From assembly GCF_032854445.1 (NCBI RefSeq), contig NC_088305.1, positions 30,652,628-30,716,627 on the forward strand: a DNA stretch of 64,000 bases, in the 5' to 3' direction. How positions within the stretch are numbered: position 1 is the stretch's first letter; each line of letters begins with the position of its first letter. The notes under the pieces were generated by a model. That model was not told the DNA's origin, did not search any database, and saw nothing but the letters and a program-made list of their open reading frames with translations. The translations under genes were made by a program, and so were the position numbers. Origin of the DNA: Liolophura sinensis (taxonomy: Eukaryota; Mollusca; Polyplacophora; Chitonida; Chitonidae). Positions 48,881-57,020 of the stretch are shown piece after piece.

Positions 48881-51800
48881 ATGCCAACAGTCAAAGAACT
48901 GCGAGCTTTAGCAAGGAACTACGGGCTTCCCGGCAGGTCGAAGCTCAAGAAAGGCGACCTTATCGATGCGATAGTCAGGGCCCGTACACGCGAGTGGATA
49001 GAGAGAATCAAGCGGGCGCGGAAGACGGGGAGACTTCCAGCTATTCGCAGCGATATCGAGAACCCACACAAAAAAGGGCAACGTCGTCGTGAACTAGCGC
49101 AGCTTGATGCCGAGGTCGGCGCTGCTTTACGTGCGAGAAAGTATGCAGCGGGCATCGCTCGAAATCCTCGTTTACGGTTTCATCCACAACAGAAATTGAG
49201 TAATCGAAAGAGCAAGCCCCATATCAGCGGTCTCACGAAATCAAGGAAAGAGACCTTGGCATCTGCTATAGCACGGGAAGGGCCTGGAATCCTCGACCGG
49301 TATACTGCAGAACAGGAACAGCCCTTTATAGACCTGGATCACCGGGTCCCTCACCCGGTACAGCTCCCAACTAGCGAGTGGGTTGAGATTCTTAACGACG
49401 CCAAGGACGAGTTTGAAGTTGATGGTGCCACTGCGGTCTTCTCCACGTGGAGAGTGGAAGAAGAAGACCCCCTTGACATTGGTGACGTAAAAATCACTAA
49501 TGGTATGTATGCTGGAGCTGGTCGGCTATCTCTGGATGCAAAAATGTCAGATGAGAGGGCAGCACAGCTCCTGGCCGCTCTCCCCAAAGACGATAAATTC
49601 ATCCTGAGGGTCAAATTCCTCCGAGAGCGGGCAGAAGGGGACTGGGCCGTCGAAGACAAATTCGACCCCATCCGTACTGAGAGGAAGAAAGGCCAGGGTG
49701 TCGTTGAGGTGACAAGCCAGACGGAGCCTGGTGTCCTGACCGGGATTGACAGAGTGTTCTATGACAATGCCTACCCAGTCACTGCAGTTGCTTACGGCCT
49801 CTACCCCGTCCGGGATCCGGACCCCGCAAACTTAGCCCCACTGAGGGATGGTGACTTCAACTGCGTAGCCCAAAGAGTCGTGGAGCACTTCGAAGGCGCA
49901 CTGAGAGGTCATGGACTGACACAAGAAAGGCGAAGGAAGATACAGGAATGGGAAGAAAGAGTTCATGAAACCGATGCCACAGTTGGTGATGTGGCGGCCC
50001 CAGAAAAGATCCTCAAGAGGGCAATCATCTTACGAGATATCGCCGGAGAGGACATCTACAACAGCGGCAAGTACCAATTCGTTGGCAACGGTATCAAGAG
50101 AAAAATAGAGCTCATCAGCCACAACGGCCACGCCTGGTCCAAAGACCTCCACTTCCCCGAAAGCCGAGAGGTCCACATCTACGAGGGAGATGTCTGGCAG
50201 GCAATCCGTGAGGCTACCCAGGATGAGCCTCTGGCGGTGTGGCTGCTAGGCGGACAAGACAGACAGCTAAGTGTCGATCAGTTTGTTCTCCAGGACGGCC
50301 GCACCTACAGGACGCGGGAAGTTCACGAGCGACTGCAACAGATCTGCCGCGCCCTGGGCTACCCCGAACTCGCCGACCGGGCTTTCGGAGAGAACCATGC
50401 GGCTAGCATCATAGCCAAAGAACGCAACGGCTGGAAACCGACCCCAGCCAGCTTCATCGACGATGTTCAGAAAGCCTGTGTTGAGCATGGCCACGGAGGG
50501 CTCTGGAACTCCATGGACTACGACACGAGAGAGGTTGTGAGCATCGACATGAAGGCCTGTTACCCAGCATCCTTCCAGGGAGAAGGCGAAGCCAAGGCGT
50601 ATTTCGAACGTTTCGGGCACCCAACCCACCGCATGACCCGTGTAGCCATCAATGGTCCTCTCCCAAAAGACATTGGCACCGGCTTTGCAGAGGTCGTCGA
50701 GTGGGAGTTCGCGGATAACTGCCATTCAGTTATCCCCGCCTGGCTTGGGAAGCATTTCGCCGAGAAGGGCTGGGCACCAACACCGCTGCTCGCATACCTT
50801 GAACAGTCCGGTCTCTTGAAAACCCTCAAAATCCGCGAAGCAATCCTTGCCTTTGGGAAACAGACCGACGTCTGGATGCCCGACAGCCGAGACCAGGCCT
50901 GTGCAGTCATAGGCAAGTTCACGCAGGGTAGCAGGGCCGATGGCAAAAGAATGACGCGAAGGCTGGTCACCGACCAGGGAGAGCTAGACTTCCTTGTGCG
51001 TGACACCCGACAAAATGGTACGCTTGTGGGTGCCCCTCAAAGGTGCCCTCTTGGCCACATCCTCGCGTACTACGACAGCTCACAGCCTCAGTACGCCCAT
51101 CTGCGGGCTTCCATGCTGGCCTACGCCCACATCAACCTCATCACCATGCTTTCAAGATTTAGCCCCGGGGAGGCTGTCCGAGTGGCCACTGACAGCATCT
51201 ATATCCAGAAGGCGGCGCTGCATAAACTGAACGACGTTGATGCGTACGTGGCGGAAAGGCTCTGTGATTGTGGAGATGAAAATTGTTATGCATGCCTGCC
51301 AGGAGAGCCGTACTTTCCCGTGGTTGCCCCGGCCCAGTGGCGCGATAAGGGTGAACAGATGTACATGCCACAGGAACACGCAGCCTATCTACCCAAACCA
51401 GAGTACTTGCGGCGCACATGCCAAACACCCGACTCCACCGCGCCTCGCTACACCGACCCGCTAACCCGCCACCAGTTGAGTTACCTTAATGGTGGTGGTG
51501 GCAGTGGAAAAACGACACGCGCTATCGAGCTCTTCCGTCGCAGAGACCCCCTTGTCTTCACGCCGACTCACCGGTTGGCCAAGGAGATGCGAGCCAGAGG
51601 GGTCAAAGCCCAGACTTATCACAGCTTCTTCCGCTGGAGTGGACAGACTGACTGGGCCCCAGAAAGGATGGGCCAGAAATACGTCCCCCGCGTTATCATC
51701 TGGGACGAGGTGTGCACTGTGCCACAATCTGTTCTGGAGACGTTCCTGAACTGGCTCGAAAATAGGAGTGTGCAAGTTATCTGTTGCGGCGATCAAGGCC

Positions 51801-52405
51801 AACAGCCACCGATTGCAGGTGAAATGCCACATAACTGGTTGGTACAGACAGCAGACTACTATGAAGAGGTCAAACACGATCACCGAGCCAAAGACGAGGC
51901 GTTGAAGGCCCTCAAGCGAGCAATTCGTCTACAGTCGGATCGGAACCAGTGCGAGGAGATGCGAAAAGCTCTACCCGGATGCCTCGGATGGGAGAGGTTT
52001 ATTGAAGCCTGGAAGCCAAGCGATCTTATCTTGACCTCGAGGCAGAAGGTACGTGACCGAACGCAGGAGCTCCTATTCCAACGACACCAGGATCGCTGGA
52101 AGGACACTCCGGTGCCCCTGCTGTACCACCCCAAGGACAGCCGGAAGCAAAACATAGAGGTCACCATCCCAGGCACAGAAATCAGAGAAAAGCTGGTTCT
52201 CAACGATGTGGTGGACGTCACCATAGAGGCAGCAGGGAGGGCCATACAGACCGAAGATTGGCGCCTCGGATATGCATTGACCGTCCACTCGTCCCAGGGT
52301 CTCACGATCCACGCTCCAAAGAAGGTCTGGATCGTTGATGACAACCTCCAGTGGTCCAACCTGGCTTACCTCGCCATCTCACGGGTAGCCAGCTCGATAG
52401 GGTAG
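48881..52405 (+). CDS. SAP domain - family-B-polymerase-like - SF1 helicase fusion protein
   Basis: This 1174-codon frame is fully open and starts at an ATG directly after the left terminal region. Residues 1-35 (VKELRALARNYGLPGRSKL) look like a SAP/Rho-N-type DNA-binding helix pair. Around 554-563 is SIDMKACYP, a motif A of family B polymerases with Asp556. VRVATDSIY near 767-775 is motif C, with Ala769 where the first Asp is expected and Asp771 kept. From about 860 an SF1 helicase follows: Walker A GGGGSGKTT at 871-879, Walker B IIWDEV with Asp942-Glu943, GDQGQQPPI, and ALTVHSSQG near 1132, then AYLAISRV. It would bind and unwind element DNA during replication. Fusion of an SF1 helicase to an inactivated polymerase domain is known from polinton-like viruses, Tlr1 elements and transpovirons. 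The C-terminus ends abruptly after ISRV, where the HNH frame takes over. Confidence 0.88.
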   Translation: MPTVKELRALARNYGLPGRSKLKKGDLIDAIVRARTREWIERIKRARKTGRLPAIRSDIENPHKKGQRRRELAQLDAEVGAALRARKYAAGIARNPRLRFHPQQKLSNRKSKPHISGLTKSRKETLASAIAREGPGILDRYTAEQEQPFIDLDHRVPHPVQLPTSEWVEILNDAKDEFEVDGATAVFSTWRVEEEDPLDIGDVKITNGMYAGAGRLSLDAKMSDERAAQLLAALPKDDKFILRVKFLRERAEGDWAVEDKFDPIRTERKKGQGVVEVTSQTEPGVLTGIDRVFYDNAYPVTAVAYGLYPVRDPDPANLAPLRDGDFNCVAQRVVEHFEGALRGHGLTQERRRKIQEWEERVHETDATVGDVAAPEKILKRAIILRDIAGEDIYNSGKYQFVGNGIKRKIELISHNGHAWSKDLHFPESREVHIYEGDVWQAIREATQDEPLAVWLLGGQDRQLSVDQFVLQDGRTYRTREVHERLQQICRALGYPELADRAFGENHAASIIAKERNGWKPTPASFIDDVQKACVEHGHGGLWNSMDYDTREVVSIDMKACYPASFQGEGEAKAYFERFGHPTHRMTRVAINGPLPKDIGTGFAEVVEWEFADNCHSVIPAWLGKHFAEKGWAPTPLLAYLEQSGLLKTLKIREAILAFGKQTDVWMPDSRDQACAVIGKFTQGSRADGKRMTRRLVTDQGELDFLVRDTRQNGTLVGAPQRCPLGHILAYYDSSQPQYAHLRASMLAYAHINLITMLSRFSPGEAVRVATDSIYIQKAALHKLNDVDAYVAERLCDCGDENCYACLPGEPYFPVVAPAQWRDKGEQMYMPQEHAAYLPKPEYLRRTCQTPDSTAPRYTDPLTRHQLSYLNGGGGSGKTTRAIELFRRRDPLVFTPTHRLAKEMRARGVKAQTYHSFFRWSGQTDWAPERMGQKYVPRVIIWDEVCTVPQSVLETFLNWLENRSVQVICCGDQGQQPPIAGEMPHNWLVQTADYYEEVKHDHRAKDEALKALKRAIRLQSDRNQCEEMRKALPGCLGWERFIEAWKPSDLILTSRQKVRDRTQELLFQRHQDRWKDTPVPLLYHPKDSRKQNIEVTIPGTEIREKLVLNDVVDVTIEAAGRAIQTEDWRLGYALTVHSSQGLTIHAPKKVWIVDDNLQWSNLAYLAISRVASSIG

Positions 52406-52785
52406 CAAGTCCCCCAGAGGAGGGTTCGTTGGGTGATGCGCCGGCGCCGGCGAAAAAAGAGGACAGCGGAGTCCCCGCCCCCACCGAGCAGCAGACCCGG
52501 CAATCCATTCAGAGGAAGCTAGTGGCCTACAAGCGTCAGGATCAAGCTAGAGGGCTAGATGGATTCAACCTGAAGGTCGACCACGTCCTCACGCTCAAAG
52601 AGGCTCAGGGCAATCTCTGCGCAGCTTGCGACATCAAGCTCCTGTGGGCCTACCAGCCCAAAGACACGCAGCAATTCTCCGTTGACCGGCTAGATAACAG
52701 CAGAGGCCACACCCGTGACAACTTCCGCCTCACCTGCCTTGAGTGTAACCGGAAGAGAGGCGCAGCAGCGTTAACGCCGTTGTAG
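52395..52785 (+). CDS. HNH endonuclease domain, out of frame with the helicase
   Basis: The open frame runs from 52,351, but its first residues (MVQPGLPRHL) are only the helicase end read in another frame; meaningful sequence starts near 52,395. It carries KVDHVLTL, CAAC, a central VDRLDNSRGHTRDN and LTCLECNRKRG, a zinc-type HNH fold with two CxxC pairs, His120 and Asn124 (numbering from 52,351). No start codon of its own is evident. The simplest reading is that it was the C-terminal domain of the preceding protein and was separated by a small indel near 52,385-52,405. It ends tail to tail with the integrase gene, overlapping by 15 bp. Confidence 0.8.
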
Positions 52786-53784
52786 GACCCCATCAGGGGG
52801 AAGCTCAGTATCAGGAGGTACTATAAGCAATTCTACACGGACGAAGCCCCGTTGCGGACCATCCGACGTATCGTCTAGATAATACAGCACGGGCTCATTG
52901 GGCTTTGTGACAGAGCGCCCCAGCCGGTACACCTCAAGTGACCATACAGGGTCTGTCGCGCGACGACGGCCGCCTTCCAGTTCGCCTGGCTGGTAGAGGT
53001 AGCGAACGCCCACACCTGACGGGATTTTGCGCTCATCTAGTCCTGTGGGGCGACCTGGAACCACCAAAGAGGGCTTTTGTGTTACAACCTTTACCTTGAT
53101 TGCATCCTTAGGCTTCTTGTCGGTGAGGCGGGTTACTTCATTATTGAGAGCTGCGACAACAGAGGGCAGCCGAGCGACCCATTCAGTGGACTGGTGTCCG
53201 GGAGGAAGGCGCAGCTCCTGAGCATACTGATGCCCAAAGAGCCGCTCAGCCAGAGTGCGGTTGAAACGCTCTACAATGCCTTGATCCCTGTGCACATCCA
53301 CCCGCCCACGTCTAACCGATACACCGTGTTTGGCCAGCAACAGGCTTACAGCGCCCATGAATTCACGCTCCGGGTCGACTTGAAACAGCTTTGGCCATGT
53401 AAGAGGGCCGCGCTTGTAAATACGGGCCAAAGCATCCGCAACCTCTTTTGAATCTTTCGTAGCGAGAGCTTCAGCCTCCTTGTAGCGCGAAGCGACGTCA
53501 ACCACTGTCAGCGCGTACTTGTACAGCTTACGACCTCTCCCCGGTTGGTCGTGCGGCAGAAACAGAAGATCGGCCTGATGAACTTCATTCGGTGTTTCGA
53601 CGCCGAACAGAGGTCTCGGTATTTGCTTCGGGCGGGGGAGGTATATCTGCCAGATAGCTTGCTTCTTTAGCCATGCACGAGCCGTATCTTCTGACACTTT
53701 GGCAGCAGCGGCTAGCTTGGGGATCGCCGCCAGTCCCTTCCAGTAGCCCCTAGGGGAGTAATAGATATCCGCCAGCTTGGACAT
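52771..53784 (-). CDS. DDE retroviral-type integrase of Polinton type
   Basis: The frame is open from 53,841. I choose the ATG at 53,784 (MSKLADIYYSP), because the residues before it look unrelated. The N-terminal part, GYWKGLAAIPKLAAAAKVS, is a helix-turn-helix-like region where retroviral integrases have a zinc-binding domain. The catalytic core has HQADLLFLP (Asp91), LFQVDPEREF (Asp156) and QGIVERFNRTLAERL (Glu191), counted from 53,841, close to DD35E spacing. The C-terminal part (WSLEVYRLGR, YYLDD, GFVRVELLIV) is a small beta-rich DNA-binding domain. It would insert the linear element DNA into the host genome. All catalytic residues are present and the frame is unbroken. Confidence 0.92.
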   Translation of the reverse strand: MSKLADIYYSPRGYWKGLAAIPKLAAAAKVSEDTARAWLKKQAIWQIYLPRPKQIPRPLFGVETPNEVHQADLLFLPHDQPGRGRKLYKYALTVVDVASRYKEAEALATKDSKEVADALARIYKRGPLTWPKLFQVDPEREFMGAVSLLLAKHGVSVRRGRVDVHRDQGIVERFNRTLAERLFGHQYAQELRLPPGHQSTEWVARLPSVVAALNNEVTRLTDKKPKDAIKVKVVTQKPSLVVPGRPTGLDERKIPSGVGVRYLYQPGELEGGRRRATDPVWSLEVYRLGRSVTKPNEPVLYYLDDTSDGPQRGFVRVELLIVPPDTELPPDGVLQRR

Positions 53785-53841
53785 GATGGTATCATGCCCG
53801 TACAGACCCAAGGCTCTAATATCTGGTACCCAGATAGGCAA

Positions 53842-53923
53842 ATTCCTATTTTAAGACACGGAACATGTATGTATCCCCCAAAGCCAAGCAAAGCAAACGT
53901 AAGCATAGCATAGCAGCAGCAAG
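53842..53923. promoter_or_regulatory. Intergenic region between divergent genes
   Basis: About 80-140 bp separate the integrase start (53,784) from the small plus-strand frame at 53,924. It holds AATTCCTATTTTAAGACACG and a GCATAGCATAGCAGCAGCA repeat. It is the likely place for two divergent promoters, but no element is identified with certainty. Confidence 0.35.
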
Positions 53924-54235
53924 GTGGCAGAGTGGCCGAGTGATAAAGACTTCGACGAGAAGCCAAAAGTCGAGAAGCGAGAGACGACGAAGTGGCGCGA
54001 ACTCCCGGACGGCATATATAAGATAGCCGGAGTTAAGCCGATCAGCACACGCTTCGGTGAAACTTGGGTTCTGGAACTGGATAATATCCGCGGAGACAAA
54101 TACAAAGCCTTTGCGCCACAGCGGCTACACGATGAGTTAAAAGAGACGCCCCCGGCAAATTTCGTTCGGAAGAACGGCTTCCGAAAATGTGCGTCAGACC
54201 CCAAAAAATCGTACCATAGCTTCGATTTGATGTGA
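53924..54235 (+). CDS. Small OB-fold-like protein, start codon not found
   Basis: The 103-codon frame begins at a GTG; no ATG is present in frame before a stop at 53,906. It reads KWRELPDGIYKIAG, STRFGETWVLELDN, DKYKAFAPQRL and SYHSFDLM. The pattern of a short beta-barrel with GxYKI and FGxxxVLEL strands resembles small OB-fold single-strand DNA-binding proteins, but this is a structural guess. The missing ATG suggests damage at the 5' end. It is oriented away from the integrase gene. Confidence 0.55.
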   Translation: MAEWPSDKDFDEKPKVEKRETTKWRELPDGIYKIAGVKPISTRFGETWVLELDNIRGDKYKAFAPQRLHDELKETPPANFVRKNGFRKCASDPKKSYHSFDLM

Positions 54236-54264
54236 GAGCATCAAAAAATTTTTTGTCCATCTGG

Positions 54265-54284
54265 GTGCCCGAAGGGCACATTTT
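54265..54284. terminator. Hairpin between convergent genes
   Basis: GTGCCC-GAA-GGGCAC is a perfect 6-bp stem with a 3-base loop, followed on the plus strand by ATTTTT. It lies between the stop of the 103-codon gene (54,235) and the stop of the 149-codon gene (54,361). Its core (CCTTCGG on the minus strand) resembles the repeated 13-base hairpin of the element. A role in 3'-end formation is inferred. Confidence 0.35.
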
Positions 54285-54360
54285 TACCCACCTCACTACT
54301 AAGGTTGTGTCGGCATTGAGCCCCAAAGGCCTTTCGGCGATGAAACACGGTCATTTCGGA

Positions 54361-54810
54361 TTACTTGGCGAGTCTTGCTATGGAATAGCTAACGCCGCCA
54401 ACCACACACATTCCTAGGACGACAAAGGTCATTTCGCGATTTTTTTGACCCTCGGATGGTACGTAGAAATCGGAGAGCTTTGGCTCTGGGCCCAGCAGGG
54501 CATCGCGAGCATCGCGTGTAAGTGTTTTGCCCGTGACTCGGGCATATTCGCGTATGGCGGTTTCAACGTCCCTGAACGTTTGGACGGCGTGGCCCTGGCG
54601 GCGAAGTTCATCGTTGATCCAGTCCAAGCGCTCAGTTCGTTTTCTGGCCCATTTTGCCTGAGCGGCTTGGAGCTGCTCTACCGCGTGATCATGTCGTCTC
54701 CGCTCTTCGACAACACCGGAGCTCCGTAGCAACGAGAAGACATAGTTGCTCCCGCTGAAGGCCAGAGCGTTTACGAGAGCGCCGCCCATCATCATCGCGA
54801 TGGAAGCCAT
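54361..54810 (-). CDS. Small membrane protein, 149 residues
   Basis: It starts MASIAMMMGGALVNALAFSG, a hydrophobic N-terminus, continues with a charged coiled-coil-like middle (VVEERRRHDHAVEQLQAAQA) and ends with a second hydrophobic segment, MTFVVLGMCVVGGVSYSIA. The frame is intact. It is the last in a run of minus-strand genes behind the capsid and ATPase genes, so a virion membrane or assembly role is likely by position only. No enzyme motif is visible. Confidence 0.75.
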   Translation of the reverse strand: MASIAMMMGGALVNALAFSGSNYVFSLLRSSGVVEERRRHDHAVEQLQAAQAKWARKRTERLDWINDELRRQGHAVQTFRDVETAIREYARVTGKTLTRDARDALLGPEPKLSDFYVPSEGQKNREMTFVVLGMCVVGGVSYSIARLAK

Positions 54811-54820
54811 TACGTGATTA

Positions 54821-55060
54821 TTACGTGATAATATTAGGGGGGAGTATCCCCTGTTTAATTAACATGTCCTTGGAAACGAGGGCTAAAGCAACATCGACGG
54901 TCACCATGCCCAGGTCAAGAGCTGTGGTGTCCAGCTTTGGGATCGGTGTTGTCAAGACCATTTTTCCCAGGCGAGAATACCCAGCGGCCAGGAAGGTGAC
55001 TACAGCTGCGTGGTAGAGGCCGTTGGCCAGAATTTTACCATCACTGATGGGGGAAGACAT
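54821..55060 (-). CDS. Small membrane protein, 79 residues
   Basis: It is short and hydrophobic: LYHAAVVTFLAAGYSRLG forms a membrane segment and LDLGMVTVDVALALVSKDML a second amphipathic or membrane helix. It starts MSSPISDGKI and ends ILPPNIIT. It lies 10 bp upstream of the 149-residue gene and 4 bp downstream of the next one, suggesting a shared transcript. Function unknown; structural or holin-like roles are only speculation. Confidence 0.7.
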   Translation of the reverse strand: MSSPISDGKILANGLYHAAVVTFLAAGYSRLGKMVLTTPIPKLDTTALDLGMVTVDVALALVSKDMLIKQGILPPNIIT

Positions 55061-55064
55061 ATTT

Positions 55065-55571
55065 CTACAGCATATATCTAGGGTTGCGTTCCTTCAAATG
55101 CAAATTTGGTGGCTCCGAGATTCTGGCTTCGCACGCTGCTGACACTTCGTGTCGCGTGCTATTGCTGTTCCTGTTCCGAAGGAACCGGGACAGGACCAGG
55201 ACACCCACCCCAACGACTAACAGCGCCAAGGGGGCCCAGCTGAGCATTTCCGAGGTTTTGGGCTTTTCAGCCCGCTCCGGCTTTTCCGAGGTTTTGGACT
55301 TTTCAGCCCGCTTCGGCTCTTCGGGTGTCGATTCTACGGAATGCGGAAGCAAAGCAGCTTTAGCTCTGCGAAGTTCCTCTAAGACTTTTTCCGACTTCGC
55401 CTTTCTCGCTGCTGCGCTAGCTAGCCCCGCAGCGACTCTTTTGGGATCCTTCACGCGTTCCGTAGAAGGGGCTGTCACGCTTTGCGGCGCTTGTCACGTA
55501 GGGGGGGCTGCCACGCTTTGGGGCGCTTGTCCCGTAGAAGGGCTCGTCTCCAGCTCGCTCGTTGGATCCAT
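55065..55571 (-). pseudogene. Single-span membrane protein with KTSE repeats, N-terminus broken
   Basis: The open part (55,478-55,065, GTG first) reads KDPKRVAAGLASAAARKAKS, a basic helix, then RAEKSKTSEKPERAEKPKTS, a repeated linker, then a membrane span LSWAPLALLVVGVGVLVLS and a tail. An ATG at 55,571 begins MDPTSELETSPSTGQAPQSV. The peptide GQAPQSV occurs twice, and the second copy has TGA where the first has GGA; a run of seven C lies between. So the natural start is probably 55,571, and the gene is interrupted by a frameshift plus a stop. Confidence 0.65.
55173..55185 (-). repeat. 13-base hairpin motif copy 1
   Basis: GTTCCGAAGGAAC, the reverse complement of GTTCCTTCGGAAC. It has a 5-bp stem with a 3-base loop and lies in the coding part of the membrane protein gene. 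Confidence 0.8.
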
Positions 55572-55810
55572 CTCTATACGTGAAAAAACCACCTGTTCAA
55601 ATGCTCAGCGCCATGGTTAACACTACTTAGCTATTGCTTAGCTATTGCTTAACTATTGCTTAGCTATTGCTTTGCTGTCGTGCCGTCGTCAGCAGCAGGG
55701 CTCGTCTCCCGCTCGCTCGTTGGATTCATCCTGATAAGATGGATTTCGAGGGCACTTGTGTCCAAACAAACAATATTTTGCGGTGGTCAGCGCCATGGTT
55801 AGCGGGGCTA
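55540..55810. repeat. Local duplication of a gene-start region
   Basis: GGGCTCGTCTC plus AGCTCGCTCGTTGGATCCAT at 55,540-55,571 recurs with small changes at 55,697-55,728, and CAGCGCCATGGTTA at about 55,606 recurs at about 55,788. Between them lies a stuttering TTAGCTATTGC repeat (55,628-55,673). The second copy yields only a 17-residue frame, MNPTSERETSPAADDGT. Confidence 0.7.
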
Positions 55811-56274
55811 AGTACATACCGAAACGGTGGTACAAATCGCAAGACGGTCAAGTGGTCAACAAACAGGTCAGCCTCGAGGTCTGCTACAAGCTTTGGTTGA
55901 TTCTCGGGTGGGATAGGTAGAACCGTGCTGGCCACCACTGAATAGAATCGCAGTGCGGTTTTTCCGAGCGTCTGCGTCATCTGAGCACCCAGTCGAGCCT
56001 CGTAGCGAGAGTACAGCTTTTCGATGTCTTCGTCGCTCATGGCGTCGATGCCTTCAGCCGTAACGTTCTTCCCCAAATACCGCTCGGCCTGTCCACCAGA
56101 CGCAAGTGCGGCCAATCTGTCTCTATGCTGTGTCGCACTGTTTGGCGCATCACCGGGCGGCACATGGCCACCGGGCGGCACATGGCTGTCACGTTCCTTC
56201 GGAACAGTAGGGGGCTCGGCATCGTCTAGCAGCTCGTCAATCAGGTCGTCACATTCCATCCTTACTCTGTTCAT
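55690..56274 (-). pseudogene. About 190-residue virion-type protein, C-terminus frameshifted
   Basis: Likely start is the ATG at 56,274 (MNRVRMECDDLIDELLDD) or 56,259. The acidic N-terminus is followed by HVPPGGHVPPGD and a helical middle, LGKNVTAEGIDAMSDEDIEK, RYEARLGAQMTQTLGKTALR. From about 55,850 the first frame gives unlikely sequence, while another frame gives CDLYHRFGMYLAPLTMALTT and ends in CC, a more protein-like hydrophobic end. This implies an indel near 55,855. The function is not recognised; its place beside the ATPase suggests a structural role. Confidence 0.65.
56193..56205 (+). repeat. 13-base hairpin motif copy 2
   Basis: GTTCCTTCGGAAC, inside the N-terminal region of the approximately 190-residue gene. 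Confidence 0.8.
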
Positions 56275-56360
56275 TCGAACTATCGCATGCGTACACAGTC
56301 TCCTTTGTCTAATATAGTCGCGCAATCAGCATCGCGGCATGCACAAGTGCTTCAGTCATT

Positions 56361-56373
56361 GTTCCTTCGGAAC
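56361..56373 (+). repeat. 13-base hairpin motif copy 3
   Basis: GTTCCTTCGGAAC in the gap between the approximately 190-residue gene start (56,274) and the ATPase stop (56,383), a position suited to regulation or RNA processing. Confidence 0.8.
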
Positions 56374-56382
56374 AAGTACTGA

Positions 56383-57020
56383 TTACTCAACAGCTGTTTG
56401 GCTTAACACCTGATAAGCAACTGGCTGATCCGTCTTCAGCAGGAGCTTAGAATGCTTCTTCTCTGCGAGCAGCCGTCGAACCGCTGCCCTTTCTTCCGGG
56501 GTCGGGATGACGTCATTCTCTCGGAGGCACTCTCCAAACGAGTCCCGGTCCTTGCAGTGGAAGAGAGCCACCCAACGCGTCTGCTCGCGTAGGTCTTTGA
56601 GGACGGAGTTGTACTTTTGAGTAAGGACCCAGACGCTTTGGCATGACGGCCCGAGAAGGCCAGCTCTGAAAGCATGTCTTTTTTCTTCGTCATCGCCTTC
56701 GTCGCGCTGCAGTCGTCAACGATGTACAAAGTAGGCTCTCCCTCGAAAAGATGGTGGAGCGCCCGAAGGTAGTCGTGGAGCCGCTCGCCCGGGTCTAAAC
56801 AGTAGACCTCTGGATCAGACCGTATCCACGGCCGCAGCTGGTAGGCCTTGTTATACCGAAGAGTGGGGCATAGGATCACAATATGTTGGAAGGCACCGCG
56901 GAAAGGACCCTCCAACAGGTCTAGAACGAAGACGGTTTTTCCGCACCCCGTCTGCCCACAGATGATCGCGCTGTGGGCCTCCTTGGGGAAATCAATACAG
57001 GGCGCTGACGAACCGGCCAT
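56383..57020 (-). pseudogene. FtsK/HerA-type genome packaging ATPase, frameshifted
   Basis: The ATG at 57,020 overlaps the end of the capsid frame by 29 bp. Walker A is ICGQTGCGKT (Lys28) and Walker B is TLYIVDDCS (Asp102-Asp103), with a following SELAFSGRHA segment. This is the A32/FtsK-HerA packaging ATPase common to Polintons and related viruses, which drives DNA into the capsid. After SGRHA the frame turns to low-quality sequence; the sensible continuation (VLTQKYN, WVALFHCKDRDSF) is in another frame and runs to a stop at 56,383. An indel near 56,656 therefore splits the gene after the catalytic motifs. Confidence 0.88.

Noticed and set aside
48466-49092. Plus-strand frame of 208 codons over the left end
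   Set aside because: It runs through the GC-rich repeats and then the fusion gene in the wrong frame.
50267-52359. Minus-strand frames of 140-159 codons within the fusion gene
   Set aside because: Antisense shadows of the motif-bearing 1174-codon gene.
54042-54326. Minus-strand 94-codon frame opposite the OB-like gene
   Set aside because: Shadow frame without a plausible protein pattern; the plus-strand frame has ordered beta-strand-like text.
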